From: an uncultured Gammaproteobacteria bacterium
Lineage (GTDB): Bacteria > Pseudomonadota > Gammaproteobacteria > Arenicellales > Poriferihabitantaceae
DNA: 64,000 nucleotides
Reading direction: 5' to 3'
Assembly: GCA_937992195.1 (NCBI GenBank)
Contig: CALKKV010000017.1
Span: forward strand, 51,476 to 115,475
In this document: positions 26,013 through 33,625 of the stretch, in pieces
Position numbering within the stretch: the first letter of the stretch is position 1
How the letters are laid out: each line of letters opens with the position of its first letter
Notes under the pieces: model-generated
Told to the model about the DNA's origin: nothing
Database searches by the model: none
The model's input: the letters and a program-made list of their open reading frames with translations, nothing else
Program-made: the position numbers and the translations under genes

Positions 26013-26105
26013 TCTAGGGTGACAAATCCAATAATAAATACTGTCCGTTTCGTCACAAACTGATGTTCTGTTAACCCTTTTCCGAGACCAGATACTGTCA
26101 TCGCA

Positions 26106-27605
26106 ATGACTGCCAATCCTTTACATTCCATGCGCGAAGAAATACTGATCAATGTCACTCCGCAAGAGACGCGTGTTGCCACTCTGGAAAATGGACTGCT
26201 TCAGGAAATTTATATTGAGCGGGTGAAAAACAAGGGCATTACCGGAAATATCTATCTGGGCAAAGTTGTGCGAGTGTTGCCTGGCATGCAGGCTGCTTTT
26301 GTCGAAATCGGCCTTGAGCGCACCGCGTTCCTGCATGCCAGAGATTTGGTGAACAATCGCGAAGACACGTTGACAATGCAACAGCATGATCCTGATTTGA
26401 GTATCAGTGCGTTGGTCACAGAGGGCCAGGAAATCGTAGTGCAGGTAGTCAAAGATCCGATCGGCACCAAAGGCGCGCGGCTGTCAGGACAAATCAGCGT
26501 GCCTTCTCGCAACCTTGTTTATCTACCGGGCAGCAACTATCTGGGCATATCGCAGCGAATTCAGGAACCGGAGACACGCGAAGCCCTGATGGAGTCATTG
26601 CAAACAGAGCGTGCGGCGCTGAATATTGAAGACGGTTTTATTGTTCGAACTGCGGGCGAAAATGCACAACCGGAAGAGATACGATCCGATATGGCTTTTC
26701 TGGTTAGGGTCTGGGACAAGGTCAATGCACGCAAGAAAGAAGACAAGGCGCCCGCTTTGCTGCATGCGAGTCTGCCTCTTGCGATGCGTACAGTGCGCGA
26801 CCTGGTTTGGCAAAAAGTAAAAAAGATTCGCATTGATTCCAAGGAAACTTTTGAACTGGTTACGAAATTTGCCACAGACTTAATGCCGGACGCACTAGAG
26901 AGAATCGAACACTACCCCGGCGGGCGCCCGATTTTTGATCTCTACGATGTTGAAGAAGAAATACAGCGTGCCCTGCAAAAAAGAGTGCCGTTAAAGTCTG
27001 GCGGCTATTTGATCATTGATCAAACAGAGGCTATGACGACTGTTGATGTAAATACAGGCAGTTTCGTTGGTCAACTTAATTTGGAAGAAACTATTTTTAA
27101 AACAAACCTGGAGGCGGCCTCGACGTTGGCGCACCAGCTGCGGGTTAGAAACCTTGGCGGTATTATTATTGTCGACTTTATTGATATGGGTGTGGAGGAA
27201 CATAAAAATCAAGTCATGCGCACCCTTGAACGCGAGCTCTCCAAAGATCGTACCAAAACTCACGTCAACGATATGTCGCCCCTGGGTTTAGTCGAAATAA
27301 CCCGTAAACGCACAAACGAAAGTCTCGAGCGTTTGCTAACGGCAGCATGTCCTGCATGCGGCGGCCGCGGCATTCAAAAAACTGCAGAGACAACCTGCTA
27401 CGAAATCTTTCGGGAAATCTTGCGCGAAGCCCGACAATTTGATGCCGAAAAATATTTGGTGATTGGTTCGCCAGACGTGATTGAAATGCTGCAGGAAGAT
27501 GAGTCGGTTGGACTGGCAGACCTGCAGGACTTTATTCGCCGCTCGATTCATCTAAAAGTTGAACCGAGCTTTAACCGCGAACATTATGAAGTAGTGTTGA
27601 TGTGA
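26106..27605 (+). CDS. rng: Ribonuclease G
   Basis: 499 residues. RNase G is a single-strand endonuclease for 5' maturation of 16S rRNA and mRNA decay. An N-terminal S1-like part begins INVTPQETRVATLENG, with KGITGNIYLGKVVRVLPG. The catalytic region contains GGYLIIDQTEAMTTVDVNTG with metal-binding Asp residues, and IIIVDFIDM. The zinc-link CPACGGRG joins protomers in this family, at about residue 417. Length is near the E. coli enzyme (489). An alternative start eight codons later (26130, MREEILINV) is equally good. Its stop overlaps the next ATG (TGATG). Confidence 0.96.
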   Translation: MTANPLHSMREEILINVTPQETRVATLENGLLQEIYIERVKNKGITGNIYLGKVVRVLPGMQAAFVEIGLERTAFLHARDLVNNREDTLTMQQHDPDLSISALVTEGQEIVVQVVKDPIGTKGARLSGQISVPSRNLVYLPGSNYLGISQRIQEPETREALMESLQTERAALNIEDGFIVRTAGENAQPEEIRSDMAFLVRVWDKVNARKKEDKAPALLHASLPLAMRTVRDLVWQKVKKIRIDSKETFELVTKFATDLMPDALERIEHYPGGRPIFDLYDVEEEIQRALQKRVPLKSGGYLIIDQTEAMTTVDVNTGSFVGQLNLEETIFKTNLEAASTLAHQLRVRNLGGIIIVDFIDMGVEEHKNQVMRTLERELSKDRTKTHVNDMSPLGLVEITRKRTNESLERLLTAACPACGGRGIQKTAETTCYEIFREILREARQFDAEKYLVIGSPDVIEMLQEDESVGLADLQDFIRRSIHLKVEPSFNREHYEVVLM

Positions 27606-27958
27606 TGCAGACCAAAAAGCGCCTTCTACTGTTAAGTGTTTCTCTGGCACTAGTGCTGTCCACAGTGGCAAGCGCAATTGAAACAAGGGAACAGCGCATC
27701 AACCTTTCGCAATGGCCGCAATACGACAATGGCCCAAATATCGCAGCACTGCCACAAGTACAAGAAATATTCTCCGGATTCGACGAGAAGCCAGGGAACC
27801 AGATTATCGTGCGTTATCCCGGCGGCAATGAAGGCATCAAGTGGGCAGAAAAAATGCGGGACTGGTTTATCTCCTTCGGTGTTCCTGCCAATTACTTAAA
27901 GTTAGAAACAGGTTCCGGAAAACCGGATCAGCTCTTGCTAATACTGATCAGTAATTGA
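27602..27958 (+). CDS. Exported hypothetical protein (rng-associated)
   Basis: 118 residues. There is a signal peptide (LLLLSVSLALVLSTVASA, cleavage about residue 25). A small domain follows with NQIIVRYPGGNEGIKWAEKM, repeated in related proteins as a basic alpha/beta unit. I cannot place it in a named family. It starts inside the rng stop (TGATG overlap) and is followed at once by a cytochrome c gene, suggesting it travels with a periplasmic redox function. Confidence 0.75.
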   Translation: MMQTKKRLLLLSVSLALVLSTVASAIETREQRINLSQWPQYDNGPNIAALPQVQEIFSGFDEKPGNQIIVRYPGGNEGIKWAEKMRDWFISFGVPANYLKLETGSGKPDQLLLILISN

Positions 27959-27963
27959 TAGAG

Positions 27964-28290
27964 ATGGAGCATTTTCTTAGAACTATTTTAGTTGTTTTTA
28001 GTTTGGGCTTATCAGTTTGTTCAATGGGCGCAGATCAGACAGTAGCGGAACAGCAATACAACAGCTATTGCTCTGCCTGCCACAATCTGGGGGTTGCAGG
28101 AGCGCCACGGATCACTGACAGAGAAGCCTGGAAACCGCGCCTCGCCCAGGGCAAAAAAGTGCTTTATGACCACGCGATAAATGGTTTTGTCGGTAAGACC
28201 GGCTCGATGCCACCAAAAGGCGGCTTTGTCGGGCTTAGCGATGAGCAAGTTGAAGACGTAGTCGATTATATTATTTATCAGGTTAGGTAG
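27964..28290 (+). CDS. Class I c-type cytochrome (cytochrome c5-like)
   Basis: About 108 residues from the ATG at 27964 (a TTG at 27955 is also possible). A signal peptide is present (LRTILVVFSLGLSVCSMG). One heme-binding site CSACH lies near residue 39, and the axial Met is provided by GSMPPKGGF. The fold closes with LSDEQVEDVVDYIIYQVR, the usual C-terminal helix. It is a periplasmic electron carrier, partner unknown. Stop-start coupling with the upstream exported protein (TTGATAG...ATG) links them. It precedes gluQRS by two bases. Confidence 0.9.
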   Translation: MEHFLRTILVVFSLGLSVCSMGADQTVAEQQYNSYCSACHNLGVAGAPRITDREAWKPRLAQGKKVLYDHAINGFVGKTGSMPPKGGFVGLSDEQVEDVVDYIIYQVR

Positions 28291-28292
28291 TT

Positions 28293-29213
28293 GTGCGCAG
28301 TCGCTATGCACCGAGTCCAACCGGCCCTTTGCATCTTGGCAATATCCGCACCGCATTAATTACCTGGTTACACGCAAACCTCACTAACGCTGACCTCTTC
28401 CTGCGTTTTGACGATCTCGACACACCCAGAAATCGAGCGGATTCAGTCGAACAAATACAGGCGGACCTTCACTGGTTAGGACTAGACTTTGCGCCGGAAA
28501 TTTACTTTCAGTCAGATCACCTGCCCGATTACGAAGAAGCGTTTGACTATCTTCGCAGTCGTGATCTTATTTATCCATGCAGTTGTTCCAGGAAAGAAAT
28601 TCAGAGCGAAGCAAGCGCACCTGACAGTCGCTTTCCAGCAGGTCGCTATCCTGGCACCTGCCGCCCTGAGAAGAACAAAGCAGCAATAGCAGAGAGCGAT
28701 CAATTAGCCTGGCGGTTTATCTTAGACGACGAAGACCTCTTATTTGAAGACCAGATCGTCGGCAAACAAACGGAAAACCCCTGGCAAAAAACCGGCGACT
28801 TTGTAATTAAACGCAAAGACGGTTTCTTTGCCTATCAGCTAGCAACCGTTATCGACGACAGAAACCTCGCGATAACCCACGTCGTAAGAGGAATAGACTT
28901 AATCGATTCAACCTGCAGACAACTCGCCTTGTACAGAGCGCTGGATATTTCCCCACCAACCTACTGGCACGTTCCTTTAATGCTCGATGAAAATGGTGAA
29001 AAGCTATCAAAGCGAGATGGCGCAGCTTCACTTGTGTTTTATCAACAACAAGAAAAGAGTGCGGAAGACATTATCGGCATACTTGCCGCATCTCTTGGTT
29101 TGATAGATCAAGAAACAAGTTTAAGCTCGAACGAATTGCTAGACTCCATCACTCTGGAAAAACTAAAAGCTTCACTAGTAACAATCACAGCCAGCGCAAT
29201 AACCAACTGTTAA
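28293..29213 (+). CDS. gluQ: Glutamyl-Q tRNA(Asp) synthetase
   Basis: 306 residues from a GTG, forced because the class I signature RYAPSPTGPLHLGN begins at residue 4. GluQRS attaches glutamate to queuosine at the wobble position of tRNA(Asp). It lacks the tRNA-anticodon domain of GluRS and has a zinc site (YPCSCSRKE with PGTCR further on). The KMSKS-like loop is GEKLSKRDGA. Length is typical (290-310). It closes the rng-cytochrome run. The start at 28293 is two bases after the cytochrome stop. Confidence 0.95.
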   Translation: MRSRYAPSPTGPLHLGNIRTALITWLHANLTNADLFLRFDDLDTPRNRADSVEQIQADLHWLGLDFAPEIYFQSDHLPDYEEAFDYLRSRDLIYPCSCSRKEIQSEASAPDSRFPAGRYPGTCRPEKNKAAIAESDQLAWRFILDDEDLLFEDQIVGKQTENPWQKTGDFVIKRKDGFFAYQLATVIDDRNLAITHVVRGIDLIDSTCRQLALYRALDISPPTYWHVPLMLDENGEKLSKRDGAASLVFYQQQEKSAEDIIGILAASLGLIDQETSLSSNELLDSITLEKLKASLVTITASAITNC

Positions 29214-29241
29214 CCGCTGTAATAGTTAACTAACAGTTAAC
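29206..29241. repeat. Triple GTTAAC repeat with inverted arms
   Basis: GTTAAC occurs at 29209-29214, 29225-29230 and 29236-29241, just over the gluQ stop. ACTGTTA (29206-29212) and TAACAGT (29231-29237) form a 7-bp inverted repeat with an 18-base loop. A weak U-rich run (GGCTTTTCTTTC) follows, so it may act as a terminator for the run of genes ending at gluQ. The function is not shown by sequence alone. Confidence 0.4.
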
Positions 29242-29381
29242 ACGGGCTTTTCTTTCAGAGGGAATTAAAAATACGCGAATATTTATCAAACATTTCAATT
29301 GGTTATAAAGCAATAAAAATATCTTAGTTACCAACGCTGCAACTAACAAGTACAATTGATCGTTTAAACAGGAGTAAGACA

Positions 29382-29444
29382 ATGAGAAGTAAAGGAATTT
29401 TAAAAAACCGGAAAATATTAGTTGCTCCCCGTTCGTCTCATTAG
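29382..29444 (+). CDS. Possible 20-codon ORF with strong ribosome binding site
   Basis: AGGAG at 29370-29374 sits seven bases before an ATG, a good initiation signal, but the frame ends after 20 codons (MRSKGILKNRKILVAPRSSH). The combination suggests a truncated gene at the edge of the accessory region rather than a functional peptide. No family is recognised. Confidence 0.25.
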   Translation: MRSKGILKNRKILVAPRSSH

Positions 29445-29462
29445 CTGCTATGTAATGCTAAG

Positions 29463-29816
29463 GTGAAGCTATTAACGGAAACAACGGATCAAGCAGAGTT
29501 AAATAGGCTCCGATTGTTGTATGAATCGAAGGGCATAATTGTACATATTGGAAATGAAAATACTGCTGGAAATTACCTATCTTTCCATCCATCCGGAAAG
29601 TATGCTTTGTTTGTAGTTTATGAAGAACAATATAAAGATGCCAAGATACTTTTGGAGAACGAAAACCACATAGTGGATAACCCGTTAGATATAGCAGTAT
29701 ATAAAAAGAATCTTGACGAAAGCGCTGGTCTACATATGGGGAAAATGCTTAATGTGCTCTCTATTGTTCTAGGTCTTGTGGTGGTTATTGGGGTGGTTTT
29801 GTATTTTCAAGTGTAG
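29463..29816 (+). CDS. DUF2007 protein with C-terminal membrane anchor
   Basis: 117 residues from a GTG. The first ~70 residues match the DUF2007 pattern: KLLTETTDQAELNRLRLLYE, then GIIVHIGNENTAGN and ALFVVYEEQYKDAKILLEN. These are small 'putative signal transducing' proteins. One membrane helix follows at the C-terminus (LNVLSIVLGLVVVIGVVLYF). A second DUF2007 protein, with a zinc ribbon in place of the anchor, lies at 50988. It starts the accessory stretch of single-gene units. Confidence 0.75.
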   Translation: MKLLTETTDQAELNRLRLLYESKGIIVHIGNENTAGNYLSFHPSGKYALFVVYEEQYKDAKILLENENHIVDNPLDIAVYKKNLDESAGLHMGKMLNVLSIVLGLVVVIGVVLYFQV

Positions 29817-29818
29817 CT

Positions 29819-29868
29819 TACATAACAAGAATTCAAATAAATCGGACGGCTACGTCGCTGATCTGACA
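29819..29868 (+). repeat. attC-like half site (weak)
   Basis: Immediately after the DUF2007 stop the sequence reads ACATAACAAG, then ATTCAAAT and a small hairpin GACG-GCTA-CGTC flanked by ATC and GAT. This is the arrangement of the left half of integron attC sites (R'' ending AAC, L'' and a hairpin tip). The right half with a GTTRRRY core is not found where expected. The call is tentative. Confidence 0.25.
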
Positions 29869-29965
29869 CCACTTTAGTAGACGAATTTTTACATTTACTA
29901 AAGAGGTACAGTGAAGCGAAAGCAATTGAAAAACCGCGATGCGCTGAAAGATATCTGTTTAAGAA

Positions 29966-30202
29966 TCAATATTCTTTTAAAACAGCTTTTCTGTCGACCA
30001 TGTAGACTTTACATGGCGCATCAATAGCGTTCTGCTTTCGAAATTTTTTGCAGTTTTCCATTGCTGTCTGTTTGGCTTCACTCCTACTGCGTTCACCATA
30101 TGCTGTGCCATAAGCCCAGCGCCCTCCGATATCTCGAGCCACAGCCAAGGATCTATTTCTTCTTTCATTACTGAACCTCTTGACTGCTTCTAAAAATTGC
30201 AC
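29966..30202 (-). CDS. Small protein, possibly an N-truncated DUF4189-like fragment
   Basis: 78 residues. The text RWAYGTAYGERSRSEAKQTA then ENCKKFRKQN and APCKVYMVDRK recalls DUF4189-type domains, in which repeated ALxxC segments end in C-K-v-y. The same reading frame continues sensibly upstream for about 20 more codons (GYDRFKVQFLEAV), where a GTG is available. No signal peptide is seen, though the family is normally exported. It may be a fragment whose front was lost. It is the only minus-strand unit in the accessory region. Confidence 0.5.
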   Translation of the reverse strand: MQFLEAVKRFSNERRNRSLAVARDIGGRWAYGTAYGERSRSEAKQTAMENCKKFRKQNAIDAPCKVYMVDRKAVLKEY

Positions 30203-30234
30203 TTTAAAACGGTCATAACCAGTTTCAGATTTAT

Positions 30235-30318
30235 ATGAAAAAATTGAAACTACCGATACACATACAAATGCTGAATACTATAGGTGTCATTCTTTTGGGA
30301 CTAGGCTTCTATGTATGA
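30235..30318 (+). CDS. Tiny membrane peptide (27 residues), probably truncated
   Basis: An ATG followed by 27 codons with a hydrophobic centre (MLNTIGVILLGLGFYV) ends at TGA 30316-30318, and the ATG of the GNAT gene overlaps that stop (ATGA). It looks like the first helix of a small two-helix membrane protein cut off by the junction with the GNAT gene. No recognisable family. Translational coupling to the GNAT ATG is possible. Confidence 0.35.
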   Translation: MKKLKLPIHIQMLNTIGVILLGLGFYV

Positions 30319-30850
30319 ACTTTTTGCTGTTCGAAAAACCTGATACCCAGGAAGTAATTAAACTTTTTACCCGTGGGTTCGCTGCGACCGAAAGAGAGGG
30401 CGAAGGAAAATTCATAGCCAATCTGGTTTCAAATCTCATTAGCGAAACCAAGCCTTCAGATTTATTTTGTTATGTGGCAAAAGATTACGGAGCTGTTGTT
30501 GGGTGTATATTTTTCAGCCGCTTTATTGTGCCAAGCCCACAGATCGCTTTAATCCTTTCGCCCGTTGCAATCGATACTGAAAGTCAGGGCAAAAAGATAG
30601 GCCAACGCTTAATTCGCTACGGTATAGAAAATTGAGATCGCAAAATGTAAATTTAGTGTTTACCTATGGTGGCTCTTCTTTTTATCGTAAAACCGGGTTC
30701 AGGCAAATTCCTGAAAATATCGTTAGAGCGCTGTTCCCGCTAAGTCCGCCTGTTGGTTCGCTCGCGCAGTCGCTGGATGGAAACCCTATTGCTGGGATGA
30801 ACGGTTCTTCACAATGTGTTGAGGCACTCAGCGACCCAAGCCACTGGTAA
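30315..30850 (+). pseudogene. GNAT acetyltransferase split by a frameshift
   Basis: Two ORFs form one GNAT protein. The first (30315-30635) carries the N-terminal strands and the acetyl-CoA loop region (IALILSPVAIDTESQGKKIG, then QRLIRYGIEN). The second (30632-30850) continues without a gap in homology (NVNLVFTYGGSSFYRKTGFR) in the -1 frame. At the joint the text is GAAAATTGAGATC, where one base has been lost. No slippery heptamer of the X-XXY-YYZ type fits the frame, so a mutation is likelier than programmed shifting. The combined protein would be about 178 residues, normal for GNAT. Confidence 0.65.
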
Positions 30851-30952
30851 AAAAACACCCCTTCTGCGAAAGAAAAGACGCGTGTTACAAGGTACATCAG
30901 TCTACAGCTACAATCTTCGGTATCATGAAGACGTTACCATTCGGTCCAAACA

Positions 30953-31594
30953 ATGAATCAATCTCCAAACACTAAGCGTGACTTAATCGAAGGGCGCCCC
31001 GCCCTTATCGTAGTCGATATCCAGGCAGAGACTTTTTACGACAGAACCGATGAAGCTATTCCTACAATGCCGGATTATGCTGGTCGAATGCTTAATGCGC
31101 GCGCTGTAATCGACAAGGCACGGGAAAGAGGAATTCCCATCATATTTATTCAGGAAGTTCACCGCCCTGACCTGGTGGATTTTGGGCGTGAGCTTGATGG
31201 CAGTGAAGCTGTTCATTGCATCGAAACGGATCCTGGAACCGACATCGCGGTAAAAGAAATGGGTTTTCTTCCCAACGACTATTTAATCAAAAAGCGACGC
31301 TATTCAGCTTTTTTCGGCACAGATTTCGAGATTTTGTTACGCGGATTAAAAATAGATACGCTTTTATTGTGCGGCGGTCTTACCGATGTTTGCGTACACT
31401 ATACATTTGTTGACGGACATCAATCTGACTACTTTTGTCGCGTTATCGAAGATTGTGTTGCAGGTTCTAGTGAAGACGCACATGAGGCGTCCCTGCGAGC
31501 AATGGAGTATCTTCAAACAGGGGCGCGCTGTTCCGTTGACGCTGTCCTAGAGGCAATGGAGGAGGTTGGTTCTGATCGGACCGCTGCGGCATAA
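30953..31594 (+). CDS. Isochorismatase-family cysteine hydrolase
   Basis: 213 residues. ALIVVDIQAETFYDR has the catalytic Asp, IKKRRYSAFFGTDFEILLR the Lys/Arg region, and LLLCGGLTDVCVHYTFVDGH the nucleophile Cys. These three mark the isochorismatase-like (cysteine hydrolase) family, which cleaves amide or vinyl-ether bonds (nicotinamidase, N-carbamoylsarcosine amidase, isochorismatase). The substrate is unknown. The stop is followed by CATAACAAATG, and the next ORF begins four bases after the stop. Confidence 0.85.
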   Translation: MNQSPNTKRDLIEGRPALIVVDIQAETFYDRTDEAIPTMPDYAGRMLNARAVIDKARERGIPIIFIQEVHRPDLVDFGRELDGSEAVHCIETDPGTDIAVKEMGFLPNDYLIKKRRYSAFFGTDFEILLRGLKIDTLLLCGGLTDVCVHYTFVDGHQSDYFCRVIEDCVAGSSEDAHEASLRAMEYLQTGARCSVDAVLEAMEEVGSDRTAAA

Positions 31595-31597
31595 CAA

Positions 31598-31804
31598 ATG
31601 TTCGAAATGCTAGAAGCGGTTCTGCACATAATTTTCTATCCAAGTTTGATCATAGGATCGGTATGCGGGGCTGTCGTGGCAATGTTGATATCACGGTTCG
31701 TGTTTGGTGAGTTAATGCCTTTACCGATATGTGTAATAGCTATACGTTCTGCCTTCGGTAGCTATGCATATTTCGAGCGGCCGAACAAAGGCGGAACAAA
31801 CTGA
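31598..31804 (+). CDS. Small membrane protein, unknown
   Basis: 68 residues. One or two hydrophobic helices run from residue 5 to 52 (VLHIIFYPSLIIGSVCGAVV, then AMLISRFVFGELMPLP). It starts two bases after the cysteine hydrolase stop, so it is probably translated from the same message. Family not recognised; the last 15 residues are polar. Confidence 0.5.
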   Translation: MFEMLEAVLHIIFYPSLIIGSVCGAVVAMLISRFVFGELMPLPICVIAIRSAFGSYAYFERPNKGGTN

Positions 31805-31840
31805 ATATTGCTACGTTCAGACTTTAACTGAAGGTTAACC

Positions 31841-32239
31841 ATGACCGGAGAAAGTAACTTAAAGAAACTAATCGCATCCATGTCCCCAACCTTAATGAGC
31901 GGCGACTATGTGTTCTGCACGTTCTCAGATGCTCAATATGGGGATTATGCTGATCTAGAACCTATCGTCTCAGTCAAAGAAACAGAGGGGCTCACCTTAG
32001 TCATTTCTAAAAATAGGGCTGACGAAAAAATGTTAGCTTATGAGTCTGTCTTCAAAGGAATTACATTGACGGTTCATTCTAGTCTTGATGCAGTCGGACT
32101 GACTGCAGCATTCTCTAGTAAACTTGGGGAATACGGAATAAGCGCAAATGTCGTTGCCGGTTACTACCATGATCATATTTTTGTGCAAAAGGAGCTTGCG
32201 GATAAGGCCATTGAAGCACTCAATGAGCTTGCAGGCTAA
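31841..32239 (+). CDS. ACT-domain protein (COG3602-like)
   Basis: 132 residues. An ACT-like pair of regions is seen: YVFCTFSDAQYGDYADLEPI and later FKGITLTVHSSLDAVGLTAA, ending SANVVAGYYHDHIFVQ, which is the classic ACT strand with V/I-x-x-G-Y. COG3602 proteins of this size are found widely, often in mobile gene cassettes; ligand binding of amino acids is inferred from the fold. No enzyme domain is attached. Confidence 0.82.
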   Translation: MTGESNLKKLIASMSPTLMSGDYVFCTFSDAQYGDYADLEPIVSVKETEGLTLVISKNRADEKMLAYESVFKGITLTVHSSLDAVGLTAAFSSKLGEYGISANVVAGYYHDHIFVQKELADKAIEALNELAG

Positions 32240-32296
32240 CAATCAGAGACGGATATCCAGCCGAGCTCTGCCTGCGGACACTAGTGGCGCTTGGGC

Positions 32297-32704
32297 ATGA
32301 CAGGTAGCGGGAGTTGTGCTTGCGGCAAGATTCGGTATCAGCTGAAAGAAGAGCTTACCGACTGCAGTTATTGCCACTGTTCTATTTGTAGAAAATTGAC
32401 AGGATCAGCGTTTGCAGCATACGGTGCTGTGGGTAAAGTAAGTTTTGAGTGGATTGGAGGAGAGAGCGAACTCTCCAGATATTCGCAAACGAAAGACACT
32501 GATAGATTATTTTGTTCCGCATGTGGATCTTTTCTAGCTACGGAATACAAACCAGAACCAAATAGCTTATATATCTCTCTCGGGACTATGGACGAGTCAC
32601 CAGAGATAAAAATGGAATATCACCAGTTTTTTGATTCAAGAGCTAAATGGTGTGAGATAGATGACGAGCTAGAGAAGTATAGTGAGTGGCCTGATGAACC
32701 TTAA
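32297..32704 (+). CDS. GFA-family protein (glutathione-dependent formaldehyde-activating-like, DUF636)
   Basis: About 135 residues from the ATG at 32297, two codons into a longer reading. The zinc-binding Cys pattern is complete: SCACGKIRYQL, DCSYCHCSICRK and LFCSACGSFL. The family includes Gfa of Paracoccus, but most members, this one included, have no proven activity. The start agrees with the cassette-like arrangement: it follows the ACT gene by 57 bases. Confidence 0.88.
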   Translation: MTGSGSCACGKIRYQLKEELTDCSYCHCSICRKLTGSAFAAYGAVGKVSFEWIGGESELSRYSQTKDTDRLFCSACGSFLATEYKPEPNSLYISLGTMDESPEIKMEYHQFFDSRAKWCEIDDELEKYSEWPDEP

Positions 32705-32721
32705 ACTATGGAAAACTCTTT

Positions 32722-32940
32722 ATGGAAATAAAACAAGCTAACCGTGCACAGAGTTGGCGTCAACTCGCAAACGTGCCGCTCGTCCTTATTGGCTTCATCG
32801 TTTTTTATTTGATATTCACCGAACAGTTATCCATAACGGTCGGTGTAATCATTTTTCTTTTCACCTTCTTTTTAGGGCGCCATTTAATCAGGCCTACGGA
32901 CAACGAGAGTTTCATGTTGTTGATGAAGACTCGATCCTGA
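32722..32940 (+). CDS. Small two-helix membrane protein, unknown
   Basis: 72 residues with two hydrophobic stretches (VPLVLIGFIVFYLIFTEQ, then ITVGVIIFLFTFFLGR). Not recognised. Reading the next frame over the last 30 codons gives a stretch of sensible text (FHVVDEDSILIFFGEK), so the end could be frame-shifted and the real protein longer. I cannot settle which. Confidence 0.45.
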   Translation: MEIKQANRAQSWRQLANVPLVLIGFIVFYLIFTEQLSITVGVIIFLFTFFLGRHLIRPTDNESFMLLMKTRS

Positions 32941-33032
32941 TATTTTTTGGAGAAAAAATATTGCCCCCCAATAAAGACTTATAAAACAGTTCTACACTGG
33001 CTGGAACAAAACGTTGAGTCTGTAAAAGTACA

Positions 33033-33470
33033 TTGAAAATAGAAGCGGGAAAAATAGAGTATGCTGAAGAGATGTGTAAGCTAGTTAGGGCATCGATTAC
33101 CAAACTTTGTGCGTTCGACCATAATAACGATGACGCAAAATTATCTCACTGGTTAGAAAACAAAACTGTCCGTAATTTTCGTTCTTGGATTGAACAAAAT
33201 CGATCATTCTGTGCTTTTGATGAGAACAGGAGAATGATAGGTGTTTCTTTTCTCAGTTCAAAAAACGAGATTCTCTTAAATTATGTTTCACCTGAACATT
33301 ATAGAAGTGGAGTGGGAAAACGTTTGCTTGAAGAAATAGAAACTAGTGTGACAAAACCCTGCGTTCTTAAAGTGTGTTCGACGAAAACTGCTTTAGGTTT
33401 CTAACTACACAAAGGATTTGTTGCGAGCGAAAGCAATCCTGAAATATTGGAAAAGAAGCTTGGCTATTAG
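33033..33470 (+). pseudogene. GNAT acetyltransferase interrupted by one in-frame stop
   Basis: A TTG at 33033 starts KIEAGKIEYAEEMCKLVRAS. The acetyl-CoA loop is LLNYVSPEHYRSGVGKRLLE, with YRSGVGKRLL as the R/Q-x-x-G-x-G/A motif. At 33402-33404 a TAA follows ALGF, and the same frame then continues LHKGFVASESNPEILEKK to LGY and a proper TAG at 33468-33470. GNAT proteins usually read ...FYxKxGF here, so the TAA stands where a Tyr codon (TAT/TAC) is expected. A single base change would restore a 145-residue protein. It is a recent or polymorphic pseudogene unless the stop is read through. Confidence 0.75.
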
Positions 33471-33498
33471 TGCATCAGAACTCGTTCACCAGCTTTTC

Positions 33499-33517
33499 GA
33501 GATTTAGTGTTATGCCG
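33499..33517 (+). repeat. attC-right-end-like sequence (weak)
   Basis: TTTCGAGATTTAGTGTTATGC directly before the PhyH fragment resembles the right end of Vibrio-type attC repeats (TTGAG-TTTAGTGTTATG). The core GTTATGC overlaps the ATG of the fragment. No matching left half is clear within 100 bp upstream. Tentative. Confidence 0.2.
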
Positions 33518-33625
33518 ATGAATAAGCAATACGAAGAAAACGGATACGTCGTATTTAAAAATTTTTTCGAACAGGCCGAGATTCGTAGGCTTCGTGAAGT
33601 AATTCTTAAGTTTCATCAGTCATAA
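33512..33625 (+). pseudogene. N-terminal stub of a PhyH-family oxygenase
   Basis: 37 codons, ending at TAA 33623-33625. The reading MPMNKQYEENGYVVFKNFF then EIRRLREVILKF is the conserved start of phytanoyl-CoA dioxygenase-like proteins (the G-Y/F-V-V/L-F/L-K/R-N-F/L segment). All metal ligands are missing. The full family runs 250-300 residues, and the intact PhyH gene at 17.5 kb shows the same opening. It is a broken fragment. Confidence 0.6.

Noticed and set aside
30626..30640. Programmed -1 frameshift in the GNAT gene
   Set aside because: No slippery heptamer fits the reading frame at GAAAATTGA and no downstream stem is obvious.
31587..31600. CATAACAA after the cysteine hydrolase as an attC start
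   Set aside because: The next gene's ATG follows at once, leaving no room for an attC hairpin.
32754..32984. Alternative frame overlapping the small membrane protein
   Set aside because: Only its end looks protein-like; it starts inside the other gene. Kept only as a possible frameshift note.
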